From Candidatus Pantoea deserta (GTDB lineage Bacteria; Pseudomonadota; Gammaproteobacteria; Enterobacterales; Enterobacteriaceae), in the NCBI RefSeq assembly GCF_003813865.1, contig NZ_RMVG01000002.1, positions 248,001-312,000 on the forward strand: a stretch of 64,000 bases of DNA. The letters are read 5' to 3'. The notes under the pieces are model-generated. The model ran no database searches, was not told where the DNA came from, and was given only the letters and a program-made list of their open reading frames with translations. A program made the position numbers and the translations under genes. Shown here piece by piece: positions 36,936 through 45,441 of the stretch (within the stretch, counting starts at the first letter, position 1; every line of letters begins with the position of its first letter).

Positions 36936-39900
36936 TCAGAACCCGATATTGACGCGCGCCATAATGACCTGGGAGCGGCTTTTCTGCTGAGCGAGTCCTG
37001 CCGTGCCCTGATAGGCAATACCGGGGGTAATGTTGTGGGGAAGCAGCAGATCAAAACCGGCTCCCAGCGTCAGCGATCGCTGGCTCTGTTCGTAAAGAGG
37101 GAGATGCCATGTGTCGTTAGCCACATCGGCGTAGCCCACGCGCGCGCTGCCGTTGTCATTGGTGAGCTGCGAGTATTCCAGACGGCTATGCAGCTTTATC
37201 ACGCCCCAGCTGGCAAGGACGTTGTGCTCTCCGCGCAGGCCGGCAGTGGTGACACTCTGCGCGATTTCCTGAGAGGCGTAGGCCAGGTTAAAGACGCCTG
37301 CGTTGGTCTCGCTGTAGCTATCAAGCCAGGTACGGTAATACTGAACGCGCGCATAGGGAGAAAAGAGACTCAGAGGGGTTCTGAACTCGTAGCCCGTGGT
37401 CAGCGACGTAAATACCTGATGCCCGGAGCGACTGCCGCGCGCAACAGCATCGGACTCGCTGACGTGTCGTCTGCTGTCAAATGAGAGTGCGTTGTAGCCT
37501 GTCAGGCCATCAACAAAGAAAGCGTTGGGATGCCAGCTACCGTAGACGGCCGAACTGACTGCGCGTCCATTGGTACGCGACCCCGCGTCGCCAATATCGC
37601 TGACGTCGCGACCGAATCCGAGTCCTGTCCCGGCCGTAAAGGCTGGGGTGAAGCGGTAATCTGCTCCCGTGGTGATCCCTGCCGTCGTGTGGCTGAAGCG
37701 TACGGTATCGTCTTTGTCATGACCAAAATCGATGTACCCGCCGGTCCACCAGGAGAGGCGGCTGTTGTCCTGACCAGCAGCAAAGGGGGACGCTGGCGCA
37801 ACCAGAGGGGGCTGTAAAAAGCTGTCCCGTTGTTGACCTTGTGCCTGCCAGGCTGAAGACCACAGCGTATTATCCCTGTCCTGCTCCGGGCGGCTGGCAG
37901 GCAAAGTGAACCGGATCGCGTTGTTCCCGGAAGGCAGCATCGCGCCGCTATGCAGCTGTTCCAGACGATCGTTGAAGTTACGGATCTGGGCGCGGGCGAA
38001 GTGCTGCGCAGCCTGTACCTGCGCGCTGATAAGGCCAGTCACATCCGCGTCTGAGGCGGGATCCGGTCGCGCGGCAATGGTAAAGGTGACGCGCGCAGGC
38101 TGCGTAGCGCCGGATGCGCTGGTCAGCGTATAGCGCAACACCACGGTTCCGCTCGCCTGTTGAGCCGCAGTGAACAGCAGCTGATAGTTTCCGCCTGAGG
38201 AGGAGATCGACGCGGTGCCTGAATCGGCTTGCGGCTCGTCGAGCAACTGCGCGCCCGTAAAAGGACCTCCCGTCGCGCCTTCTGAAAGAGGGACTTTGAC
38301 TGACTGTCCGGCGTAAAGCTGGGCTGTATGATCGGCAGCGATGGCGGCGGGCGTCACCGTCAGCGTATAGACAGAGTGGATGCTGGCGTTGTTTGTGTCG
38401 GTTGCCGTCAGGGTAAAGGAAAACGAACCGGCTACCTGCGGAGTGCCTGTTAGTGCGCCTTCGGCAAATGTCATGCCCTGAGGCAGGACGCCGCTCAGTT
38501 GCCAGCGATACGGGGCGGTGCCGCCGGACGCGCTGAAAGCATGGAGATAAGCGCTTCCAGCGGTGCCATTGGGCAGCGCGCCGCTGGCTGGTGACAGGGC
38601 AAGGGTGACTTTCGACACCGTTAAACTGACGGTGGCCTCCACAGAGGTGCCGTAGGCATTGGTAGCGGTATAGGTAAAACTGTCGCTGCCTGAATAGCCG
38701 CCGGCAGGCGTATAGCGGATGCGGGTGCCAGTGACCTGCGCGGCGCCGTGGGCAGCCTGGCGGACAACAGCCACGCTGGTGACCGAGCCAGCAATGGAAA
38801 GGGTAATGGCGTTGTCGCTGCTGTCTGCGTTTACGTTTGCCGTCACCGGGCTGACAACCGGAGCGGTCCCGCCTGCGGCGACGCTAAGGCTGTAGTGAGC
38901 GGTATTGCTGGCGCCATAAAAATCTGTTGCGGTGATCTGCAGGCTGTAGCTGCCTGCAAGCGCAGGAGCGCCGCTTATTTCACCGGTGCTGCCGTTAAGG
39001 GTTAATCCCGCAGGCAAGCCGGTTGCCGCCCAGGTGTAGGGACCGGTGCCGCCGGTAGCGGAAAAAGAAACAGACAGGTTCTCACCCACTGTTGCGCCGG
39101 GCAGGGCGCCGGAGGCGGGAAGAAGGGTCAGCGTGGGCGCGGTGACCATAATCAACACGGTGGCGTTTGACGAGGTACCGGCTGCATTCGTCGCGTTCCA
39201 TCTGAACGAATCTGCGCCGGAAAAACCTGATGTCGGTGTGTAGGTCAGGGTCGCGCCGCTGAGGGTCACCGAACCGTGCGCGGGCACGGACGCGATCGCA
39301 TAAGAGTTTGCAGAGCCGCCGCTGGTGGGCAGGGAGATAACATTGCCTGAGCTGTTTGCCGCGACGGTGACCGAATTGTTGTTTGCTATTACAGGCTCTA
39401 CCGCGCGCGTAGCGTCTACCGTGTAAGATTTAGTGCTGCCATCCTGAGCCGTGACCAGGATACTGATAGCTGTCGTGCTGCCTGCCGTCAGCGTTATGGC
39501 GGCAGACGCCGATCCTGATGACACAGGGTTACCGTTAACGGTAATGGTCGCATTTGCCTCTGCCGAAACCGGCGTCAGCGTTATACTGGATACGCTATTC
39601 GCAACCGCAACACTGTAGTGTGTGGTGCCAGCCGCAAAGGAGGGCGTCAGCGCACCAGTGGAGACCGACAGGCTGCTGAGGGTTGCGTCGCTCGATGGCG
39701 TGGCAGCCGCGCCGGTACAACTAAACACCACATTACTTATCTGCCCGTGGGTTGTGCTGAGACGCAGGCGTAAACCATTTGCGGCCAGGCTGCCGGCAGC
39801 AACGCTGAGCGATTCTGTATGAGCAGAGGTGCTGGTGGACTGAGAGGCGTAGTAGGTTTGCGTGCTGGTATAGCCGGTAGTGGTTAAACCGATGCTGTCC

Positions 39901-40151
39901 GTATTCATCGCGCTCTGACCGTAGCCAGCGCCGCTGTCGGTAAAGCTGACAACCAGCGCGTCGGCGGCGTCGAAGTCAGAAGCCGGAAAAGCATTAGCGG
40001 CAAAGGTGAGCGACGTTGAACCACTGAGAGAATTAACGGCGCTACAGCCGTTTGATAACGCATGCGCAGAGGTCATTGTTGAGAGCGCAACAAAAATGGC
40101 AATGGGCAATACCACCGCTTTTTGCAGTCTGGAAAAACGAAGTGCCATCAT
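36936..40151 (-). CDS. Autotransporter with cadherin-like and Ig-like passenger repeats
   Basis: The 1071-residue surface protein has a signal peptide (residues 1-31, cleavage after AHA) and a distinct N-terminal domain with three Cys. A cadherin-like beta-sandwich domain follows (about 150-240, start DATLSSLSVSTGALTPSF). Alternating Ig-type modules come next (about 250-640), including two putative Ig (He_PIG) repeats that start SGALPGATVG and SGALPNGTAG. A linker precedes a C-terminal autotransporter beta-barrel of about 270 residues, ending in the terminal-Phe signature ARVNIGF. This is a type Va secretion architecture. No passenger catalytic motif is seen, so adhesion is the likely role (inference). 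The gene stands alone, with 573 non-coding bases upstream. Confidence 0.88.
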   Translation of the reverse strand: MMALRFSRLQKAVVLPIAIFVALSTMTSAHALSNGCSAVNSLSGSTSLTFAANAFPASDFDAADALVVSFTDSGAGYGQSAMNTDSIGLTTTGYTSTQTYYASQSTSTSAHTESLSVAAGSLAANGLRLRLSTTHGQISNVVFSCTGAAATPSSDATLSSLSVSTGALTPSFAAGTTHYSVAVANSVSSITLTPVSAEANATITVNGNPVSSGSASAAITLTAGSTTAISILVTAQDGSTKSYTVDATRAVEPVIANNNSVTVAANSSGNVISLPTSGGSANSYAIASVPAHGSVTLSGATLTYTPTSGFSGADSFRWNATNAAGTSSNATVLIMVTAPTLTLLPASGALPGATVGENLSVSFSATGGTGPYTWAATGLPAGLTLNGSTGEISGAPALAGSYSLQITATDFYGASNTAHYSLSVAAGGTAPVVSPVTANVNADSSDNAITLSIAGSVTSVAVVRQAAHGAAQVTGTRIRYTPAGGYSGSDSFTYTATNAYGTSVEATVSLTVSKVTLALSPASGALPNGTAGSAYLHAFSASGGTAPYRWQLSGVLPQGMTFAEGALTGTPQVAGSFSFTLTATDTNNASIHSVYTLTVTPAAIAADHTAQLYAGQSVKVPLSEGATGGPFTGAQLLDEPQADSGTASISSSGGNYQLLFTAAQQASGTVVLRYTLTSASGATQPARVTFTIAARPDPASDADVTGLISAQVQAAQHFARAQIRNFNDRLEQLHSGAMLPSGNNAIRFTLPASRPEQDRDNTLWSSAWQAQGQQRDSFLQPPLVAPASPFAAGQDNSRLSWWTGGYIDFGHDKDDTVRFSHTTAGITTGADYRFTPAFTAGTGLGFGRDVSDIGDAGSRTNGRAVSSAVYGSWHPNAFFVDGLTGYNALSFDSRRHVSESDAVARGSRSGHQVFTSLTTGYEFRTPLSLFSPYARVQYYRTWLDSYSETNAGVFNLAYASQEIAQSVTTAGLRGEHNVLASWGVIKLHSRLEYSQLTNDNGSARVGYADVANDTWHLPLYEQSQRSLTLGAGFDLLLPHNITPGIAYQGTAGLAQQKSRSQVIMARVNIGF

Positions 40152-40724
40152 TCACCCGACAATTTTATGATTATAAGTTATTGAGAATAAAATTATTGGG
40201 TTCAGGCTATCATGAGGTAAATCGCCGCGATTGGCTGAGCTAAATCCTTTTCATATTTTATTTCCGGGCATTCCTGGAGGCGGCGGAGTAAGGCGGGGAG
40301 CTGCTGCGTAACTTTATTTTCCCGTTTTTATCTTTGATGAAAATACGGCCAGACATCTTTACCCGCTAAGCCTGGCCAGATAAGGCATAAAGGCGCAGGC
40401 GGGATGCCAAGGGGCATAAGCGCGTTAAAGTGAAACTCCTGGAGTGCAAGAGGCATAGAATTCAGGCGCAGCGTTTAACCGTGAACATCGATATGGTTTG
40501 CGAACCTGCTCGAGCTTTATCAGTAAAATATCGGCATCAGGATGAATAATAACCGGGAAGGGCGGGATTATTCGCGGCGATAAAACGGGTATCACCGGTC
40601 TGTCCAGATAGTTATCTCAAGCCAGGAAGATATTTATTCAGGCGGTGGTGCGGCTGAAAAACTTCTCTCTTTCTGGCGGTCGCGAATAAAACAGCAGCCG
40701 CGACCACCGGTCGCGGCCCAAAAC
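40152..40724. other. Long intergenic region upstream of the autotransporter gene
   Basis: These 573 bases have no supported gene on either strand. The first 120 bases are AT-rich and probably contain the autotransporter promoter (reverse strand). The rest has no clear homology. A terminator for the DUF2171 gene lies at 40690-40717. Confidence 0.5.
40690..40717 (-). terminator. Terminator after the DUF2171 gene
   Basis: On the reverse strand the 9-bp stem GCCGCGACC / GGTCGCGGC with a three-base loop is followed by TGCTGTTTTATT. It sits just after the stop codon of the small DUF2171 gene. Confidence 0.7.
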
Positions 40725-40961
40725 TTATGCAGACTGCCACTCGCTTTCCACATCAGCTTTCGATTTGGCCAGAATAACCTTGTTATCGTCCACTTCTTTT
40801 ACCCAGCTAAAGGGAATGATGTGGTGTTTGCCGCCAGCCTCAGGATCGCTTTTAGCAAGCTTGATTTTGTCTTCACCTTCGAAATGGTCCACGATGCCAA
40901 CGTGTTCGCCGTTAACATCGACAACCTGAGCGTGATCTAAAATATCTGATTTGCTTACCAT
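40725..40961 (-). CDS. DUF2171-domain small protein
   Basis: The 78-residue acidic protein (MVSKSDILDHAQVVDVNGEHVG...) is a PRC-barrel-like DUF2171 protein. This family is small and soluble and is often associated with stationary phase or stress. GGAGG lies five bases before ATG 40961; an upstream in-frame ATG at 40997 lacks this. It is monocistronic and has its own terminator. Confidence 0.78.
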   Translation of the reverse strand: MVSKSDILDHAQVVDVNGEHVGIVDHFEGEDKIKLAKSDPEAGGKHHIIPFSWVKEVDDNKVILAKSKADVESEWQSA

Positions 40962-41280
40962 AATGCCTCCATCCTGGTTATCTGTGGGAATACTCATCTA
41001 GAGTGCTTCAAGACCCCTTAAGCCTGGTCAGTAAAACCCGGTTCGGTCAAGTCAGTAACAAAATGAAATATCCGGCATGCCCGTTACAACAGAGGAATCC
41101 TCTGTCTGTTAGCGCCATAAGCCATTTTAAAATCTGCTCGCGCCGCGCCAGCCAGCACCGGTTTATATCAGCCAAAGCGCCGGTTCACTGGCCCTGATCC
41201 GCGCCAGAAAAAAAGGGGCGTGGAAAAGTCGTCTACACTGTCGGATGTTCCTTAAACCCTCCGGCACCAGAGGAGAATCC

Positions 41281-41913
41281 GTGAAGAAATCCATAGCAGA
41301 CGATGAGATGCCCATCATTATTCCCGACACCAGCTTCAACCAGGTGCTAAGCCCTGAAACTACCAACAAGATAAATACTCAGGATTTTCTTTCACGCGGT
41401 ATCGATGAGTTTACGCTGCCCGACTTTACGTTGCCTTTTGGCTATCGCCTGGTGAGCTGTCCCGATGAAAAGCAGTATCGCATGGTGACCTGTGAGCCTG
41501 AGCCGGAAACGATATACGCCGTCAGGCTGGAAGAGACGCAGGATTTTACCTCGCCGGAGCGCGCCTGCATTCAGGTTATGGTGTGGCGCACCCGTCAACC
41601 TGAACATGAGCATGCGGTGCATGGCATCGCCCGTCGCTTCTTCCGCTACTTTCTGCAAACCTACTCCGTTATCGTCACTGACAGCGCGCAAACCAATGCC
41701 GCGCGTGTAATGTGGGAAGGAATGATTGCCTGGGCGTTGCGCGATCCGGGCCACTACGTTTACATCTATAACGCCTCCTGGCAGGACAAAAAGCTGGAGC
41801 GCGTGCGGGGGTGGGATGAGTTTTGCCAGCACTGGGCAGGCTTCTGCTGGGGAGCCGAGCCAGAAAGCCATCTTAATCGGCGCGTGGTGATTAGCACCGT
41901 ACAGCTGGATTAA
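41281..41913 (+). CDS. Hypothetical protein with a Trp-rich C-terminal half
   Basis: The 210-residue protein starts at GTG 41281 with GAGGAG nearby; an ATG 36 bases upstream has no ribosome-binding site. The C-terminal half (IVTDSAQTNAARVMWEGMIAWAL, then HYVYIYNASWQDKKL and WAGFCWGAEPESHLNRRVVIST) recalls a layout seen in phage-encoded hypothetical proteins with a GNAT-like shape. I cannot name a family. No transmembrane segment or signal peptide is seen. It stands alone between the DUF2171 gene and the convergent decarboxylase gene. Confidence 0.7.
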   Translation: MKKSIADDEMPIIIPDTSFNQVLSPETTNKINTQDFLSRGIDEFTLPDFTLPFGYRLVSCPDEKQYRMVTCEPEPETIYAVRLEETQDFTSPERACIQVMVWRTRQPEHEHAVHGIARRFFRYFLQTYSVIVTDSAQTNAARVMWEGMIAWALRDPGHYVYIYNASWQDKKLERVRGWDEFCQHWAGFCWGAEPESHLNRRVVISTVQLD

Positions 41914-41994
41914 CAGCGTGCCCGACAGGGCAGAAGGCGGGGAAAAGGCGCTCTGTCGCCGCGCGCGCCGCGCAGCGACAGAGCGTTGTGATGA

Positions 41995-43500
41995 TCACAA
42001 ACTACTGGTAAAGCCCGGCACAAAGCGATCGACATCGACCTCCATAAACTGCGAGCGCTGAAAGCTCTTTTTCAGGTCATAAGGCACGGTACAGTCGTAA
42101 ATGGTTTTACAGGTAATGCCGTGCGCCCGGATAGAGGGGCTAAACGCAGGATCCTGTGACGGATCAAGCGGATGACAGCGCACACCGGGAATAGTGATGG
42201 TATCCACATCGGCCTGATAGCGGGTGGTCATCGCCCAGATGACGTCGTTCAGATCGAAAATATCCACATCCTCATCCACCAGGAACACATGCTTAAGTTC
42301 CGAAAAGGCAGAGAAGGCCAGCAGGGCAGCCTGACGCTGACGTCCTTCATCCTGCTGACTGCGCTTGTTGATCTGTAGCACAGCCATATATTTACCGGTT
42401 CCCGGCGAAGGGCAGTGGACATTTTTAACCAGCCCCGGCAGGGCGCGCTCGACCATGTCGAGAATACTGGCTTCAGTGGGAATACCCGCCAGATTGGTAT
42501 GCTCGTCGCTGGGTCCGATACAGGTTTGCAGCACAGGGTGCTGGCGGTGGGTGACGGCTTTCACTTTGATAACCGGCACCGCCGCCTGAGCCTCGCCGGT
42601 GTAGCCCGGAAACTCAGGCATCGCTTTGCCGCTATGCGTATGCTGATCTTCCTGAACGCGATAATTGGGGACCAGTTCGCCCTCAATGACAATTTCCGCA
42701 TTGGCGATAGCGCGCGCATTAACCGCAACGCCCTGGACCAGCTCTACCGCGCGTCCGCGCAGGCCACCGGCAATCGCCAGCTCATCAAAGCCCAGCGGCG
42801 TGGTGGGCGGCTCAAAACAGGCGCCGATTTCAATGGCGGGATCGACGCCGATACTGATAGTGATCGGCAGCGCCTGGCCTGCCTGCTCTGCTTTAATACG
42901 GAACTGATCGAGATGGCGGCCCGGAACGAAATACATCGAAATTTCGTCTTTGCCCTGCACGCAGAGGCGGTGAATAGTTACATCATGCTCACCCGTTTCC
43001 GGATCGGCGGCGTAGCACATACCCAGGGTAAAGTAGGGACCTGCGTCTTCAGGCGTGTTGGTCGGCGCGGGCAGCAGGGTGCGAATATCGAATCCTTCGT
43101 CAGAGGCCAGGTGGACCACCTCCTGACAGACGGCTTTATCGTTAGGAATAACCACCGGCGCGATGGCGCGATGCACCGAGTCGCGCAGCAGCTGCGCCAG
43201 ATTCTCTTTGGGGACGCCCAGCAGGCGCGCCACCCGCTGGCGCGAAGCCAGCAGCCCGATCAGGACGCGAAAATCGTCATAGCCTTTTATCTTGTTGAAA
43301 ACCATCGCCGGCCCGGTGCGCGTAGGACGCATTACCGTGCCGCCTGCGCCGACATAGCGATAAACGCCTGACAGCTCCGCCGCCGGATCGACCGGCTCGC
43401 TGGTTTCAAGATATTCACCGTCGTACTGTTTTAATATTTCGATGGCGGAACGGAGATCAAAACTCTTGCCTTCCGGGGAGTGATGCGCGTTGTCTGTCAT
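41995..43500 (-). CDS. lpdC: UbiD-family hydroxyaryl decarboxylase, LpdC-like (gallate/protocatechuate type)
   Basis: The 501-residue UbiD-family enzyme resembles gallate decarboxylase LpdC of Lactiplantibacillus. It shares AELSGVYRYVGAGGTV, LAAPTNTPEDAGPY, DVTIHRLC, ACFEPPTTPLG, HTHSGKAMPEFPGY, and FLVDEDVDIFDLNDVIWAM. The family uses prenylated FMN for reversible non-oxidative decarboxylation. The gene for the prenyl-FMN-forming enzyme lies 38 bases upstream in the same operon. Gallate, protocatechuate or 4-hydroxybenzoate are the candidate substrates. No gene for the small D subunit found in some related clusters is present. Confidence 0.85.
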   Translation of the reverse strand: MTDNAHHSPEGKSFDLRSAIEILKQYDGEYLETSEPVDPAAELSGVYRYVGAGGTVMRPTRTGPAMVFNKIKGYDDFRVLIGLLASRQRVARLLGVPKENLAQLLRDSVHRAIAPVVIPNDKAVCQEVVHLASDEGFDIRTLLPAPTNTPEDAGPYFTLGMCYAADPETGEHDVTIHRLCVQGKDEISMYFVPGRHLDQFRIKAEQAGQALPITISIGVDPAIEIGACFEPPTTPLGFDELAIAGGLRGRAVELVQGVAVNARAIANAEIVIEGELVPNYRVQEDQHTHSGKAMPEFPGYTGEAQAAVPVIKVKAVTHRQHPVLQTCIGPSDEHTNLAGIPTEASILDMVERALPGLVKNVHCPSPGTGKYMAVLQINKRSQQDEGRQRQAALLAFSAFSELKHVFLVDEDVDIFDLNDVIWAMTTRYQADVDTITIPGVRCHPLDPSQDPAFSPSIRAHGITCKTIYDCTVPYDLKKSFQRSQFMEVDVDRFVPGFTSSL

Positions 43501-43538
43501 GTTGTTCTCCTGAAAAAAAAAGAGGGGCAGTCAGGTTG

Positions 43539-44105
43539 TTAGCGGGCAAGGCCCTGCCAGCGGGTTGACTGCGGGGTGTCCAGTCCGAACTGATCGAGTA
43601 CGCGACCGGCAATATGGTTTTCCACATCGGCAAGCGTGCGGGGATGGTTGTACCAGGCAGGCACGGGGGGAATGATGCTGACGCCCATGCGCGAGAGCGC
43701 GAGCATATTTTCCAGATGAATGGTATTCAGCGGCGTCTCCCTCGCGACCAGCACCAGCTTGCGCTGCTCTTTCAACACCACGTCCGCCGCGCGGCCAATC
43801 AGTCCTTCAGCGTAACCGCTGCGAATGCCTGCCAGGGTTTTCATGCTACAGGGAATGATGATCATGCCGTCCGTGACAAAAGAGCCGGATGAAAGCGTCG
43901 CGGCCTGATCGCCCGCGCTGTAACAGACGTCCGCCAGCGCTTTAACGTCGTTGAGATGCAGACCCGTTTCGTGTTCGATGGTGGTTTTACCCCAGCGCGA
44001 AACGATCAGATGCGTCTCTACATGCGGAATGTCAGCCAGCTTGCGCAGCAGCGTCACGGCGAGCGGCGCGCCCGTCGCGCCGGTGATACCGACAATGATT
44101 CTCAT
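43539..44105 (-). CDS. lpdB: UbiX-family flavin prenyltransferase (LpdB-like)
   Basis: The 188-residue UbiX/Pad1-family protein has the N-terminal flavin-binding GITGATGAPLAVTLL. The PCSMKTLAGIRSGYAEGLIGRAADV segment and ARETPLNTIHLENMLALSRMG also occur. It attaches a dimethylallyl group to FMN to make the cofactor of the UbiD partner, whose gene follows at once. The start ATG gives MRIIVGITG. Together with the divergent LysR gene it forms a hydroxyaryl-acid decarboxylase module. Confidence 0.9.
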   Translation of the reverse strand: MRIIVGITGATGAPLAVTLLRKLADIPHVETHLIVSRWGKTTIEHETGLHLNDVKALADVCYSAGDQAATLSSGSFVTDGMIIIPCSMKTLAGIRSGYAEGLIGRAADVVLKEQRKLVLVARETPLNTIHLENMLALSRMGVSIIPPVPAWYNHPRTLADVENHIAGRVLDQFGLDTPQSTRWQGLAR

Positions 44106-44242
44106 GCAGCCTCCCGATACAGGTAGAGAGTGGATTACTCACAGGAACAGAATGTTTCGACAGGCTGAGGATAATGGCGCGACTGATAAGGATCTAATTG
44201 CTATTATGGGATTATTAATAAGGATTCATTATCAGGTGGCCT

Positions 44243-45151
44243 GTGGAATACCCGAAACTTCGTTCTTTTATCACTCTGGCGCGCACCCTGCATTTTGCTC
44301 AGGCGGCAGCAGAGGTCAGCCTGACGCAGCCTGCATTGAGCCAGCATATTCAGTCGCTGGAAAAGAGCTGGGGCGTAAAGCTGTTTGAGCGAAACAAGCG
44401 TCAGGTCAGCCTGACCGTTGAGGGACAGTTGCTGCTGGATGAGGCCGAGCGCACTGTGCAGCGGCTGGACAATCTGCGTGCGACCGTCAGCGAGGTGGCG
44501 GCAGGCAGTCGCGGCGTGCTGCGGCTCGGCTATGTCGGCACGGCGGTGCTGGAGCCGCTGCTGGTCAGCGCGCTAAGAAGTTTCAGGAGTCAGTTCCCGC
44601 AGATACGTCTGGAGCCGGCAGAATATAACGTCGATCAACAAATTAGCCTGCTACAGAGCGGGGAGCTGGATGCCGGCCTTTTACGTGGCCCGTTGCCCGC
44701 TTTTCGCTTTATCGCCTGTCGGGAAATCCATCGGACGGCGTTATGCGTGGTGCTGCCCGATAATCATCCGCGCGCCAGCGACAGGCAGATCGACCTGCGC
44801 GATCTGGCGGACGAAACCCTGATCGTTCAGCAGGATCCGGATGGCGTGGGGCTGGGGGGCGCTGTGCTGCGTCTCTACACGGAAGCCGAACGGGTGCCGA
44901 CAACAATAGTGCGCGCGCGCGATGTGAATACGGCCATCGATTATACGGCGATGGGCATGGGAATAACCTGTATTCCCTCTTCACAGCGCCATTTTTTGCG
45001 CCATGACGTGGTGGCGTTGGATATTAACGCGACAAATATTACCACCTCTCTCTATCTTTGCTGGAAAGAGGGAAGAAAAAATGCCGACCTGATGAAGTTT
45101 ATTAAAAATACCCGACAGCTGTTTATGCCTGCGGCTGAAAAGATAAAATAG
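44243..45151 (+). CDS. LysR-type regulator of the lpd-like module
   Basis: The 302-residue protein has an N-terminal LysR helix-turn-helix (LHFAQAAAEVSLTQPALSQHI) and a binding domain of the CatR/BenM-like aromatic-sensing group. It begins with GTG and is divergent from lpdB across 137 bases, so it probably controls the decarboxylase genes with the aromatic acid as inducer (inference). The gap contains two ATAAGGAT direct repeats spaced about 36 bases apart, possible operator half-sites. Confidence 0.86.
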   Translation: MEYPKLRSFITLARTLHFAQAAAEVSLTQPALSQHIQSLEKSWGVKLFERNKRQVSLTVEGQLLLDEAERTVQRLDNLRATVSEVAAGSRGVLRLGYVGTAVLEPLLVSALRSFRSQFPQIRLEPAEYNVDQQISLLQSGELDAGLLRGPLPAFRFIACREIHRTALCVVLPDNHPRASDRQIDLRDLADETLIVQQDPDGVGLGGAVLRLYTEAERVPTTIVRARDVNTAIDYTAMGMGITCIPSSQRHFLRHDVVALDINATNITTSLYLCWKEGRKNADLMKFIKNTRQLFMPAAEKIK

Positions 45152-45441
45152 CCTGCATAATCCACGCATTATCCTGACCACGAAACTTTTTCGCCAAAAT
45201 AAACGCATGTTTCCTGATGTAATATTTGTTTCAAAATAAAGAAATATCCTGCCGTGACCTTTTCCACCTGAAAATGATGTCTACACTCAATTTTCATGCT
45301 TCGTTTATCTCCACCTGTAACCCGAAATCATTACTCTAAGACTAACGATCGTCCCGTTGCCTTAATTGAATCACTTATGCATAAAGCGCAGACTGCATCC
45401 AGCATAAACGAAAGAATGATTATCTGAATCAGGAGGTTATA
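45152..45441. other. Upstream region of the malonate decarboxylase operon
   Basis: These 290 AT-rich bases lie between the lpd regulator and mdcA. They presumably contain the mdc promoter and MdcR binding sites. I could not place boxes with confidence. A strong AGGAGGT ribosome-binding site precedes mdcA. Confidence 0.45.

Noticed and set aside
42415..43371. A 318-codon frame antisense to the UbiD-family gene
   Set aside because: The UbiD-family reading is conserved along its full length; the antisense frame has no motif.
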